Positions 21,701-33,566 of a DNA stretch of 64,000 bases are shown one piece after another (the first letter of the stretch is position 1; every line of letters begins with the position of its first letter). The notes under the pieces were generated by a model. That model was not told the DNA's origin and did no database searches. It was given only the letters and a program-made list of their open reading frames with translations. Both the position numbers and the translations under genes were made by a program. Source of the stretch: Pseudo-nitzschia pungens (taxonomy: Eukaryota > Bacillariophyta > Bacillariophyceae > Bacillariales > Bacillariaceae); assembly GCA_037355855.1 (NCBI GenBank), contig CM074758.1:2081001-2145000 (forward strand). Direction: 5' to 3'.

Positions 21701-23113
21701 TCCAGCTTGTCAGGTCAACAGTGTCTACGGATGAATTTAATACAATCAAATCGAATGCGATGTTGTTGAAAAAGTATGAAAATGTAACGTTTCGGGCAAA
21801 ATTCATACAAGAAGCCCGTTCAATAATCTGCATCATTTTCAATCATGACCAACTGAAGCGTCGCTCTAGGACTAAGAAACCTGAGCTACTTTGTTTGCTT
21901 CTTCAACTCCTTCCGAAGCATTTTGTGAAGGACGTGGAACAAGTTGCAGTCGACATTATTTTTCGCGAATCATTGCTAAGAAAGGAGCTCAAGTCCGGCA
22001 TGTTGCTGAAACAATACATGAAGGTTCATATGGAGATGGTAATATTATTGCAAAAAATTTGGTTTGAAGAAAGTACGGAAAGAGATGACCACCGATTTCT
22101 TCAGAATCTTGGCGAGCTACTTGGCGGTGTCGCTAAATACTTGACGAAAGCAGCGTTGTCACAGTTTGTTGATTTGGTACCTTCTGAATTGCGTCGATTA
22201 ACTACGGCATTGATAGAAGAAATGAAAAAGTCCATCGATGTTTTAAAGATTCAAGCAGGAGAAAAGGCTCGAATTGGGGAAAATACTTTAAAGGTTGAGC
22301 ACTTTCGCCGAAATTACATGATAGAGAAGGGCAAAAGCTTATCCGCAACACAAGACGAAGTCAAAATAAATGGCTCTAGCTCTTCTGCAATGAAAAACGA
22401 CGTCGAAACTAGTGCACCAACAGGACACAAACATGAACCCCAAGATTTGGGTAAGAAAAGAGTGAGAAATCCATACGCTAAGACCAACGGGAAGATTCGA
22501 CAAAAAGTAGCTGATGGAGGAAAAACTACCAACTCTGCCATTGGCATTCCTGTTCGAAAAAAGCCAACATTGAGCGAAATTTTAAAAAAGAGAAAAGGAA
22601 GTGTTGAGCCTTGCAATGAAAACAAAGTATCATCGGGAGTCTTGTCAACGTCACTGAGCAACATCCTCCGTCAATCTGAGTCTGATACATACGCTGGTGA
22701 AACAAAGAAAATGAGACGAACCATTTTTAGCTCGAAAGCGCCAAAGGATTTGACATGCAAGATATGCGAGAAGCCTTTGGAAACTGTATACATATCCGAA
22801 TGTGGACATATGGCATGTCTAGATTGTGTAAGTGAATCTTCGACCGTGCTAGCTTCTGTTTTGTTGTTCTGTATGTCGACTACGTGTGCATTGTTTAGTG
22901 GATTTGAGGAAGGATCTGAGTGCAAGCGTGAACTTTTGATGTACATGATTTCATCACAATTATTTACGATACCGACGGGTTTTTTTTTGTATTTTCGAAA
23001 TGTCATCTGCACTCAAGTGGCGTCGGTGGCTTCAAAAAAGCTCTACTTGTTTCACTTGTAGAAAGGAAACGCCTTTTGAGTCGATTTGCGTCGCTGTCTT
23101 TACAGAAAAGTGA
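18745..23113 (+). CDS. RTEL1: RTEL1-type DNA helicase with C-terminal RING
   Basis: RTEL1 is an XPD-family Fe-S helicase that removes D-loops, T-loops and G-quadruplexes during replication and telomere maintenance. Exon 1 is 18745-22827, a 190-bp intron is 22828-23017 (GTAAGT...CTCAAG) and exon 2 is 23018-23113, giving 1392 residues. Walker A is ESPTGTGKTL (81-90), DEAH is at 303-306 (VVIFDEAHN), and four Fe-S cysteines lie between them (QMCVNP, HDC, RRCKF, NVCPFYY). The helicase 2 part includes VTSGTLSPLESYALEL, ENPHIISPHQ, EGIDFSHDMCRAVIITGLPF and the HRAVNQAIGRVIRN motif VI. Residues about 985-1110 resemble the harmonin-N-like domain (AAVQFFQLVRSTVSTDEFNT). The C-terminal C4C4-type RING (CKICEKPLETVYISECGHMA, then CLDC) is completed only by exon 2 (WRRWLQKSSTCFTCRKE), which supports the intron. 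Without splicing, the frame reads on into 78 non-homologous residues. Confidence 0.94.
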
Positions 23114-23474
23114 TGGCTTAGCAACTAGAAATCATCTCCTAAGAATCGATGATTGTGTTATCTTATTATTAATAGCTTCTATACTTGTTATTATATGCAG
23201 GAGTACGATACTATTTGAACAGTTGACCTGAGGAATGATGCCTTAGTCAATGTAATTTGGTTTAGCGATGAATGTAATGTTATTCGGACAGTTGATCGGA
23301 TGGAAAATGACTTATGGGAAGAGGTGATTCAGTATAGCGATGATTGAGTGGTTATGTGGAGAGGGGATCGGAGGAATGGTGAATGGTTGCATGACCTCAT
23401 AGCGAGATGCTTGGAATGCAATGCATAGCGATGGAATTTGATTGAGGTCTTTTTTCAATACAGGGCATAGCAGG
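23114..23474. other. Convergent 3' spacer
   Basis: A 361-bp AT-rich spacer between RTEL1 and the HSF-type gene. Nothing is recognised. Confidence 0.4.
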
Positions 23475-24333
23475 CTAGAAACTAGCGTGTTCAACCGCTA
23501 AGGCCAAAAGATCAAGTCTTCCGGCTCCACTTCGCTGTGTGTAACTGATAGGAATTTTTGGTACGCATGTCGCCTTTGGCATTAAATGCTGGTGGTGAAA
23601 GGACACCCATGTTTGATTCGTGTTGTGGTCAAAACTGAGAAGTTTTGAAGATGAAGTGGATGCTTGTACGTAGGGATCGACGATTGTTCTCGGCGATGCA
23701 ATAGGGGAATCTTTTTGGCATGTCATTGCACTGTGAGCTGCGCTACCCGTTGAAGAGTCGCAACTGTCGGAGCTGCTGCTCGAACTTGACATCTTTCGGC
23801 GTGAAGCTGATGAGCACTTTCGTAGATTTAGGAGCAGCTCGGGCTTACCCCGAATAAAGGATTGATGTGCGTACATGTCAGTGTCTGGACCTCTTCGAAC
23901 CTTAGAAAATCCATACTACATTGACATTAAAAGCAAACAGAGAAAACAGAGATCAATGTCAGAGATTGTTTTTTAAAAAGTTTTGCTCCATGGACAAGAC
24001 GCTACGCGATACGATGTAGTCACGAGTCGTTTGAAAAAAATGATGTCCACTCACCAAGTTTAAGTTTCTTTGAAAAGAACTGAACTTCTTCGTTCGAAAG
24101 TATTTAGGCAAAACTGACGTTGTGAATCCATCTACATCGAGGATTCGGAAAGCGAATCCAGATTCTGACCAAGAGATGTATGTACTTTTGTCGGGGGACG
24201 ACGAAGCTAGCTTTGTTTCGCTCTGAAGCATCTCATAAAGTCTGCGAGCAAATTGCTGGGGCACACCACGCTTTCCCGTTCTGGGATAGGAAAGAGTTGA
24301 GAGATTGGATGAAAAGGTTTCAACAGTTGACAT
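23475..24333 (-). CDS. Heat-shock-factor-type transcription factor, minimal form
   Basis: This is a nuclear winged-helix transcription factor of the HSF family, which is expanded in diatoms. Exon 1 is 24055-24333 (ATG at 24333), a 139-bp intron is 23916-24054 (GTGAGT...ATGTAG, phase 0) and exon 2 is 23475-23915, giving 239 residues. The DNA-binding domain runs from about residue 25 to 125: QQFARRLYEMLQSE, ISWSESGFAFRILDVDGF, LPKYFRTKKFSSFQRNLNL, then YGFSKVRRGPDTDMYAHQSF after splicing, ending FIRGKPELLLNLRK. The intron sits between RNLNL and YGFSKV, where many HSF genes are interrupted. After the domain there is only a Ser/Asp-rich tail, with no obvious heptad oligomerisation region, so it may bind as a monomer or be regulated differently from canonical HSF1. 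Confidence 0.9.
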
Positions 24334-27159
24334 GGTTGATGCTTGGTGCGAGATAAAACGAATTGGGTTGTTCGACTAACGGCGACGATTGACGAATAAT
24401 GAATTTTGTGAGGAAGAGAGTGAAATTTGTGTTGACATCGATCGGTAGCAACGCAATGTGACGCTTTTTGTGGTTCATGATGAAGCCGCATACCTCTTCA
24501 GAACGGAAATTCTGATTTGGAACGCTTTTTTCTGATGTTTTCTTTGCACCCGTTATTTCACGGTAATCGCAGTATCGATGCTTGACGCCGCTTCGTGCGT
24601 AAGCCCGGCATTTGGATAATGCACAGCCCTCTGTCCATAACAATCAGCTCTTTTCACTCAAAACCAAATAGGAGAATGGTTCGTCCGGAGCCACAAACTG
24701 AGACTTGACGTTTTGATTGGTGAATGATATTTTTTCCTTGACACCCGCAATCAACTTGAGGAAATTTGTCACCTGACGCATCTCGGCAAATAGTGACGTG
24801 CGAAACAGTATTTGATAGGACCAAATAAAATCGTTTATTTCTGGGATCAATGCCCAATGACAACCATGACTTAATACGGAACGTGGATCAATCGTAAAAA
24901 AATTGAAATCGGCTTCACGAATCATCACAATCCAGTCGCAACGTCACCAAAAAAAGAACGGGGAGAGTACAGAAATTGAATGGATGGCGAAAAACAATGT
25001 TTTCGATTCTTCTTAGTCGGCCCTGATATGTGATGAATACCGGAAGTTTTTGATGCAAAGCCAAATTTCACTCGGAACTTGACTAATTGACTACTGTAAT
25101 ACGGTAATTACCATATATATGGTACGCAGAAGGATGAGACCCTTCAAAAACAGATGATAATGATATCAACAAAGGGCCCAATAGTTCAATCATGCAAACG
25201 ACTGAACCCTCCGTTTCTCAATCAATAGTAACCTTAAGCAATGTACCATACGATATTCTTTTACTGTACTAGAGTAACTTACTTGAAGAAGTAATATTTG
25301 TACGGTAAGGCTTACAAGTAATCTTACTGTCGATTGATGGAAAACGTGTTCAGAGAAGACGACTGCGATCATGTACGCACTCAACAAAAATTCGGGTCTT
25401 TCGGAAGATGCAACTAGTACTACGTACAAGAACGTTCTTCTTGATTTCTGGTGGCTTTCGATATGTTTTGACGTGCTGACAAGAACGCATGTGTGGATGG
25501 CTGATACTACAAGTAGAGCGTAGGTAACTTATGATCTGAGAATTCTCAGCAATGATGGCGGGTTCTTGATTGCCAAAATACATCATACCGGTACTATTTG
25601 CCATACTACTACTAATTCTGTATCGGATTTGCAGTGCCATAGTAGTACTAATAGCAGTTCTGGTGGTGTATCGGATTGCAATGTACTAGTACTGCTAGTA
25701 GCACTACCGGTATAACTAGCACGCACAGAAAGATGGTTGATGGTGAAGATGGGTCTACATTATTTCCGAAATACCTTCTCTCAGCAATGATCTAGTTTTG
25801 TGGTAGGATTTTGCCGGTTCATATCAGTTGTTTTTGCCAGTTCGTATCAGTTGTTTTTTTGTTGCCTCCTTATTTCATTGATGTTGTTTCTACTGTGTTC
25901 TTTGCTAGTAAAATCTAATAACCGTATTTTTTTTCTTGTTCTTCCATACCTTGACTTAAACAAAGTGAGTGTGAAAGTTTTGGTTTGCTAGCACTGGTAC
26001 CGTATTTCTAGTATCTCAGCAAGGATTCTGAGCATTCATTAAAATTCCAGTACATCAACTGAGTCAGTCCATGAATGAGACTTCTATTGGTGAGAAGCTC
26101 TTTTGTGAACCAATTCAGATAGAGATCAAATGTACAGTATCAAATAAACAACAAATTGAAGACATCTGTGGCTAATTTGGAAATATCTGGCTTCAGCAAA
26201 ATAACTCCTCCTCCTGTTGAGGCAACAGTGTTCAGAACGGAAGTTTCAAGAAGAAGAACCCTCCTGGTAAACTCTTTCGTTGTATTCTCCTTAATATCAC
26301 TTAATCTGTGGTGGTGATTGATAGGCAGGAAAGTGACAATACGATATTGCTCAAGAATCAAAAGCATATGGTAAGCACATGTGGCAAGCAAAATTGCGAC
26401 ACAAACAATTGAGGCTCAAGTTTTGAGAAGGTCTCTATCAACAGAGCAGTTTACCAGACGTTCGAAGGAGGGAATGTGCCTTTTATCTTGTGGGAGAGAC
26501 AAATGGCATCCCGGCACGAAGGTAACGAGGGCTGATTGAAAATCAATTTTGTTTGTTGTCAGAAGTCTGATCCCGACTGGAGGGTCTACTAACAGTTCAG
26601 GTACAGCTTATAGGACAAGCAGGACGATGTTAATTTCGATGCAACAACTCCAAACTTGCATTTTTTGCCATGTACAATCTTCATCTCACCATCTCCCGCA
26701 CATCGGAATTGCGACCCACATAAACAACACAAGTCTCATTAAGGGAACGAAATCAACATGGCGGAATACGGGTACCGGTATACGAGAAATAGACTTGCAA
26801 CGTTAACAAGTGTTTCTGGTAGTTTCAAGTTACCAGAGCGATTCGCGCCAACACCTCGATCACAGTAGAGCATTGCCTCCGGAACTGGCTCAAGAGAATA
26901 AGATTTGTTTGGCACAACAGGACAATTTCAACTACTGATAGTTCCAAGAAGATAATACCAATCACCACACTTTAGTAAGTGTACAAGAATGGACGGCGGC
27001 AACAAAAAAAAATAGGGATAACATCTAAATAATTCTTCAAACATCATATCGTATATATGAAGTACCGAATGTCGTCAAGGGTCAGGGATGAAAAATGGCA
27101 TGAAACTCAGATCGTTGATTTTCATACTGTATGCAGTTACTCGTATTTTATTCATCTTC
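24334..27159. other. Largest gene-poor region (2.8 kb)
   Basis: This AT-rich spacer lies between the HSF gene and the 3' end of the dioxygenase-like gene. It contains dense ACT/AGT and TAC/GTA words at 25080-25340 and 25490-25715. A 93-codon frame with ATG at 24925 (minus strand, stop near 24644) has no recognisable motif. I see no convincing gene or RNA. Confidence 0.45.
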
Positions 27160-30100
27160 CTAGTCGTCTAAGCGTCTGACACACTCATCCGAAAGCCCCT
27201 CATCGGTGTCGCCATCATCATACAAAATGTCATAGGTCCCTTCATTTCCAATCGCAGCTGTAATTGTTCCCGGAAACCAATTACCTACGACAACAACGAC
27301 AACGACAACGAAAAAAATGGGAAAAAATAGGGATTGAGATCAAGAATGCGCGTTTTTTGCTCGGAACATTCCAATCGCTTTGCATCGTTTCTTGTTCTTC
27401 GATCAACGTACTTTCGTCTTCACAGCGCCAGAGTCCTTCGGCTCTATCACCCTCTTTGAGCCAAACACCCTCCTCGGGTTCCTCACGCTCCGGTTGTGGA
27501 GGTAGTGTGGGATTGCGCAGAGGAGCCGACGAGGCAGTTCCTGTGGTTGGGGCACCTGCAACAAGAGTCCGAGAAACCATCGCGTGCAGCAACTTGGCCG
27601 TTTTTGCTGCTTGTTTTTGTCGTGTTACAAACGCCGGGGTGATCAATTTTTTCTTCGACAAACTCGCTTCGAAAAAGCGCTCGTCCCAGCGTCGCAGATA
27701 GGCCGGCATTATTTTTTTCTGCATTTTCGTACCACGAAACTTTCCAAATATCGTTTCGCTCTGCAGTGCGGCAACCTGACGAACCATGGTTTCCAGCAAG
27801 GGATCAAAGGCCGTCGTCAATTCTCGATGACATGCAGTCACCAATTCCAGAGGATCCACCACCTCCGTCCAGAATCGCTCCTCGTCTTGTTTTAAGAATC
27901 GTCGTTCCCTCGTTATCTCGACCAGCAGGGATGCACAAAAGACCGTTTGCATATCCGCGGTCATGCCATCATACAAAGCCGCGTACTCTTTCGTGATCTC
28001 CTTCCAGTAACGATTCCCCGGGTGCACTACATCCACCACCCTGGCATAAGACGCCAGGTAATCGCTCGTGTAGTGGGGAACAAAGAGGACGTCCGACTTG
28101 TGCGGTATGGTGCTCGGTGCCGGATCCTTGACGTCGGCCACCGGAATGCGGTACAATTTCCGGTTTCGAATCGCCTTGGCCCAGCTGGAATCGTCGACCG
28201 TTTTCAGAGCAAACCATGCCATTGCGACCACCACCCCGTGTGTCGCAACAAGTCTCAGCAACAAGTGGAGTGCCGTCGACCACTTGGATCGCCTGCTAGC
28301 TTCTCCAATCCCCAGGACCCGTTGCAGGACAACCAGAACGCAAAACACCGACACGTACGCTCCCAGTCCCATGGCATAGAACCGTCCCAGTTCCGCTTCC
28401 ACCCGTTTCACGCACCCAATCGCAAATCCGTGCCAGTCCGAAATATCCGAATCTTCCTCGGGATTGTCCTGCCAGGACCTCGGCAGAAACCACAGACCGC
28501 CCTCTTCCTCCAAGAGTTCCTCCAGGTTGTCGGATCTCATGTCCGTGTCTTCGTTTGCCATTCTCATGCTGAGCGAGGTCAAATAGTTCCAGCCCTTTCC
28601 CTTGATCAAGCCGAGACTCCGGAGTGTCTTTTGGGGCTCGGTCATGCGCTTGTCCGAATGCACAAAATCCGAAAAGGTGTGTCCCCACTGGTTCCAGAGC
28701 AAACTGTAGCTACCTCCCTGGCCTGTTGCGGGTGCGGGACGAAAACCAAACACAAAACATGAGCATCTCTGCCGCGACATTCCAAAAAACACCGGCAATT
28801 CCATGCCGCACCTTTTCCGTTTCGATGGGTATCGTCCGCGACGACCAATGATCCAATCACACCACAAAACACGCAATGTACGTACCAATCTGGCGTGTTT
28901 CCATACCGTGTTGGTAATTCGGGCGAGGCGCAAATGTAGCGCTGTTTTTGGGTGTCGTAGCCATTGCAAATCATGTGGATCGAAGCACGGAATGAAGAAA
29001 AAAGTCAATCATCAGAATTCCAAATTGCTGTGTGAGTGAATTGCATTCAGTTCGACGTGGTCGTGTGCTGTGATATTACAGAAATTCCAAGCGAACCAAA
29101 ACCACAATCCGCCGACATTATAACAGCATAGTGTTATCATATCAAAAAATGATAATAAAAATAATAACAATACTAACAGTATCCAAACAGAAAGACTCAC
29201 ATGAGCACGACCCGGTCGGGAGCTCCCTCCTGCGTGAATCCCATTCCCCGGTGATAGGTTTGTTGATTGACGAGAGCACCGTGTCCCATCTTCCAAAACC
29301 CGCCGTCGTCCCCGGACACGGCGAGGGCACCGTAGTCGCTGCAAATCTCGTCCGCCTCCGAGCACTGGTGGGTTCCAGGGCAGACGTGCGTCGCGCCCAT
29401 TTCGTAGGTAGTGTCCTGCAGGGGGATAAACAGGGAATACGACGGCACGTAGCTCCTGGCGTATTTGGTGGCACTACGACATTCGATCGACGAAACAGAA
29501 ACAGAAACGCAACGAATCGAAATGAATCCAAAAGGATGAGTACGAGTGCCGGATTGGATCATTGTGCGCCTCTTGGTGGTGGTCTGTCCTCCATGCATTC
29601 CAAAACGCAGACGCGTGCCGTGCTTCCTGCTCACCTGGCGTGCGGAATCACATCCGCGTGCATGTACTGGTCCGAGGCCCCGTAGGAACTGGTAATGGCG
29701 GTGAATTCGATAACGGCCGGATCCGGCCCCACGATGGCTTCCAGTCCCTCGCGGAATCGATCGTTGGCCGCCAGCTCCCGCCAATACGTCTGCAGCTTGG
29801 GGTGCATGTTCACGTCGATTCCCCACGTGAACCGATTCTGGTTCTCGATGACGTTCCAGCTCTCCCGCATGTAATTCTCCCGGGCGATCCAGTCCCGCAG
29901 CTCGGTGGCCGTCTCGTTGGTGAGCAGGTCCGGGTAGACCGAGACCCCGTGGGTGAGCATGTGGTGGGCGCAGTCCTCCGTGCTGAAATCGTCCCCGATC
30001 ATCAGGTCCTCGACCGAGTCGGTGCTGAAATCCTCCACCTCGCAGACCCGCTGGTAGTACGTGGCATCCGTGTATTGGCGGTTCTCCGGCTTGAACATCA

Positions 30101-30401
30101 TGAGCTGGAGCTGCGGGTGCAGATAGTCGTCGTGCAATCGGTGGACGACCAGCGCAAAGACCAGCATGGCAAAGAGGGCCACCAACGAAGCATCCAACAG
30201 GATCCATCGAAGGACGAAACCGAGCAGCCGGAACGCGGTCGAAACCCGTGATGCAAGGGCACTGTCCGCCCAGCTTCTCGGTTTCGTTCCGATCGTCTTG
30301 TCCATTGCGCCATCCATGGGAGGATTCGCGGACGCGGATGGCGTTGGTTCGACGGAACAGGCTGTCGCCCTTGCCACAGTGGTTGCTGTTTCCCCCGCCA
30401 T
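27160..30401 (-). CDS. Membrane phytanoyl-CoA dioxygenase-like protein with C-terminal Tudor-like domain
   Basis: PhyH-family proteins are Fe(II)/2-oxoglutarate oxygenases. I rebuilt five exons: 29635-30401, 29201-29473, 28886-28941 (56 nt), 27412-28722 and 27160-27284. All four introns are GT-AG (161, 259, 163 and 127 bp), and the product is 843 residues. The N-terminus is basic with a membrane segment (SLVALFAMLVFALVVH). The oxygenase core has the iron ligands HAD (about His248/Asp250, QYMHADVIP) and a distal His (about 330, QTYHRGMGF), plus the 2-oxoglutarate arginine (APDRVVL). The tiny third exon restores the family continuity IATFAPRPNYQHGMETRQIG before GGSYSLLWNQWGHTFSDF. Two more hydrophobic segments follow (AYVSVFCVLVVLQRVLGIG, LLRLVATHGVVVAMAWFAL). 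The last exon adds a Tudor-like tail, NWFPGTITAA...GTYDILYDDGD. The substrate is unknown. The start is the first ATG of an open frame. Confidence 0.78.
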
Positions 30402-31788
30402 TTCTGCCAAAAAGTGATTGTTGTGTTCGGTGCTAGTCTCGCTGGCGAAGTCCCGCAGGTTGTTTGCAAGGAAGGCTTTCTCTCTCTCTCTATATATATA
30501 TATATCTATCTATCTATCTATCCTTTCGTTAGTACAGATTCTATTCGGTTGCAGTTGTTCCTCTTCGATGAAATAAAAAAGTTGAAGATGGCAGTTTTCA
30601 AATAATAATAATTATTCTTGTAACTCTAGCGGAGGGAGTCGCACTCGCAGTCCACTATCGAAGATTGTCAGCGCGTCCCGCGGTAAGGTCTTATTCTTAT
30701 TTGACTGCTTTGAAATACCGTATCGTAGGGTATGTACCGTGCTGTACGTTCCGTACCGGTGGCAGTAGGTAAGGCCTTACTTGAATCGAGAATACTTTCT
30801 GTACCGTACCGTATGTGACTGCCCTAACGGCTCCATCCCACAAGAATTCGCCACACGACACGACATGTTGCACCATAGACGGGACCAAGTCGTGCCGCAC
30901 GCACACATGATCCGAACGGTTCCAATAAATAAAAATGCAATAATTATGGGAAACTGGGGTCACAGATGATGAGAATCCGCCACACGTTCGGGGTGGCGCA
31001 AGGCATGGTATCTTAGTCGCCGGATGCAATACGGTACGGTTGATGGTAAGGTTAATTGTGTTATCACAGGAAACTTCAGAATTGCACGGAACAATCTTCC
31101 ACAGAAAACGAAAGAAAACGATTAACTTACTCGGTGTGATACTGAATACGGTACGGCAATCCCGATGGGTGCACGTGGGTATTCGAATGGTTAGAGAAAC
31201 ATCCAAGGCGGAAATTGTCAATCGAATTTAGGCAATGATCATCACTATTTTGACGAATTCGGAATCAATCGGCCATCACACCAGTGACACTTGTAGGTAT
31301 TACCATACTGTTACTCGTAGTTGTTTCGTTGCTACTTTTTCTCCATTGGCATGAAATGTTGAGGTAGGGTACGGTATGGTAATTACCACAAGATGGGAAC
31401 TAGAATGAATGAATGACTAGAGTGATGTTGCGGTGCAGTAGATAATGATGAAAGTCCATCTCGTATTCGTATTCGTATTCTGATTGTTTGTCTGCACCAT
31501 TCGAGAGGATTGCAAATATTCCACACCATTGGTACAGCAGACATGATCAATACATTGCTGTTGCAGTTGACTTCGAGGTAGTAGTAAACACTCACAGATG
31601 TCCACCTCGTGATGGTATTATGTGTTGTTCCTTTGCACTACGGTATTGAAATTAGAGGATATGATGAATTCCTTCCCAGTGCCCCATAGATATCTTCCAC
31701 CAGATACCTCTCTCCCAGTACCTCATAAAATCCCTCCTACCAGACAGGTCCTTCCCGGTGCCAAAGGATAGAGAAGCAAACACGATGT
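30402..31788. other. Intergenic spacer with microsatellite and TAC/GTA words
   Basis: A 1.39-kb spacer between two minus-strand genes. It holds a CT/TA/TATC microsatellite (30479-30522) and many GTAAGG/ACCGGTA words around 30685-30800 and 31015-31160. No coding sequence is supported. Confidence 0.4.
30479..30522. repeat. (CT)n(TA)n(TATC)n compound microsatellite
   Basis: The run goes from TC dinucleotides into TA dinucleotides and then TATC tetranucleotides, about 80-120 bases upstream of the dioxygenase-like start codon. Confidence 0.9.
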
Positions 31789-33566
31789 CTAGCTGCTGCT
31801 GCTGCTGCTGCTGACATTTTGCATTTCCTTCTCGAACGTCTCGTTCTGATGAAACCACAGAAAGCTGTCCGGGTCGTTGAATGCCGTTTCGGTTCCGTTC
31901 TTTTGTACCAGAGAACGAAGAAAACCCCTGGAGGCGGCCAGCCAGTCGACGCGCAGTGCCCGGAGACTGTTGTTCTTGTTCTTGTTCTTGCTATTGTCGT
32001 TCTTTTTGTCGTCCCCCTCGATTCCCCAGCGCAGCTCGCACAATCCCAGAATGGCATTGGCCACGTCTACCAGCTCCTGTCCCTTGTGGGCGTCGCTGCC
32101 GATAAAGACCTGCCACCACGGACGCGGGGTTGTCGGCAGCGCGGTATCGAAATCCCGGGCTGCCAGCAGTATGGCACTGCTGGCCTGTACGCGTGCGATT
32201 GATTCACAACGACGAACAAAGAACGAAACAAAGAAACAACCACACAACCACACACACAACCAATAATTACACCAAAGCGAGGAAAGACCGTGAGACGAGT
32301 CCGAGACCAAACCTCGTCGCGGGGCTCACGCGTATCCAAGCACAACGATAGCAAGGAAAGGAACATCGTCGTCGTTTTCGTTTTGGTTTTTGTTGCACGA
32401 GCTACTCACGATAACTTCGGGAAGGTAGCGCACCGATAGGTCGAGCCGGCACGAATCGTTGCAGTAATTCCATGCTCGTTGCGTAAACTGGTGGCGCATC
32501 GAGAGGGAAACGGAAGAGGAAGAGGAAGAGAGAGAGATCGTTAGTAATGGATTGCATGCGTCGTACGCGTAGCGAGTCGGAAGTTGTATCCGGTTGCAGT
32601 CACCATTTCCACAAAAGACTCCGATGGCAAATGAACCCGCGGCATGCGGTATGTTGTTTCACACACTCTCGACGAAGTGAGTCCGGGTTCCGCGGTTCCC
32701 ATCGCATCCCGAAACCACCCGAAAACAGTGGAATGCATAGAACCGCACCGCAAACCGCAACCCACCTGCGCATCGTTCACCTCCAGAACCCCGCAAAAAT
32801 CGAGCAAGAACCGATGGGGGTGCGAATCGGAGATCCAGTAGAAGGTGAATCCGAGCGTCCGCAGCACGATGGATTCCATCTCCGTGACGCGCTCGTGCCA
32901 CTCCTTGTAGACCGGTCCGAACTTGTTGAGCCGCTTCGGGAGGCGCGTGGCGCAGACGTCCCTTCGCTCGCTCGCGGTCTTCCACGTTTCGATCGGACCC
33001 TTCAGGCAGGCCACGCGAGGCGAGGACCGGACCAGTCGCGTGGTTTCGATTTCCCGCGTTTTGGGATTGTTGTGATTGTTATCGTTATCGTTATCGTTGT
33101 CGCTGTTGTGGTTGTCAGTATTCCCACTCCCGGTCTCCTTCTCCTCGTCACCCCCGTCCAATCCGGCCAGCACGAGCCTCCTCGAGTAGATCCGGGCGTA
33201 CTCCTCGACGATCTGTCCGAGGCTCTTGGGCTCGTCCTCGACCTTGGTGGCCAGGAGCGTGCAGGCCATGGAGGCGCTCCAGACGTCGTGGTCGGAGAGC
33301 GATGCCGAGTGGTAGAACCGGTGCAAGAGGGTGCAGGCCGTGGCGAAGGTCGACGGCCCGAGCGACAGGCCGGCGCAGGATTCGCGGATCACCGATGTTC
33401 CGTGCAACCGGTGCAGCCGCTCGGTGTAGGCGTCGATCCCCCCGAGTCTCCGGGAGGGGGTCCGATCGGGGTGGTCCAGGAGGACGCGGACCGTGCGGTC
33501 CAGCCGGGTCCGCTTGCTCTTGCGGGCGGAGGCAGCGGTAGCCATATCGGATAGCGGCGCTGCCAT
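31789..33566 (-). CDS. Cyclin L-like transcriptional/splicing cyclin
   Basis: Cyclins of the L/K/T group activate kinases acting on RNA polymerase II or splicing factors. Three exons: 32766-33566, 32410-32487 and 31789-32184. The introns are 278 bp (GTGGGT...CACCAG) and 225 bp (GTGAGT...GTACAG), both phase 0, and the product is 424 residues. The first cyclin fold contains [20 protein letters not shown] and [20 protein letters not shown]. The fold is completed by [26 protein letters not shown]. The second fold, rebuilt by splicing, reads [37 protein letters not shown]. These match cyclin L most closely. An Asn/Asp-rich insert encoded by a GTTATC repeat (around 33075-33105) interrupts the first fold, and the C-terminus is a polyserine run encoded by CTG/CAG repeats. 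The CDK partner is unknown. It is divergent to the exchanger gene. Confidence 0.85.

Noticed and set aside
22828..23061. C-terminal 78 residues of the unspliced RTEL1 frame
   Set aside because: GTAAGT follows the RING half exactly and the spliced exon completes the RING. The read-through tail has no similarity to anything.
24644..24925. 93-codon minus-strand frame in the gene-poor region
   Set aside because: It has an ATG but no motif, no homologous pattern and no nearby splice context. It is compatible with chance in AT-rich DNA.
28942..29008. Open stretch beginning LTFFFIPCFDP continuous with the oxygenase exon 4 frame
   Set aside because: It starts at TTG and contains no family similarity. 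The alternative splice through exon 3 (28886-28941) restores the conserved oxygenase sequence, so this is intron read-through.
32547..33554. 335-codon plus-strand frame across the cyclin
   Set aside because: Antisense of the first cyclin exon, with no recognisable motif.
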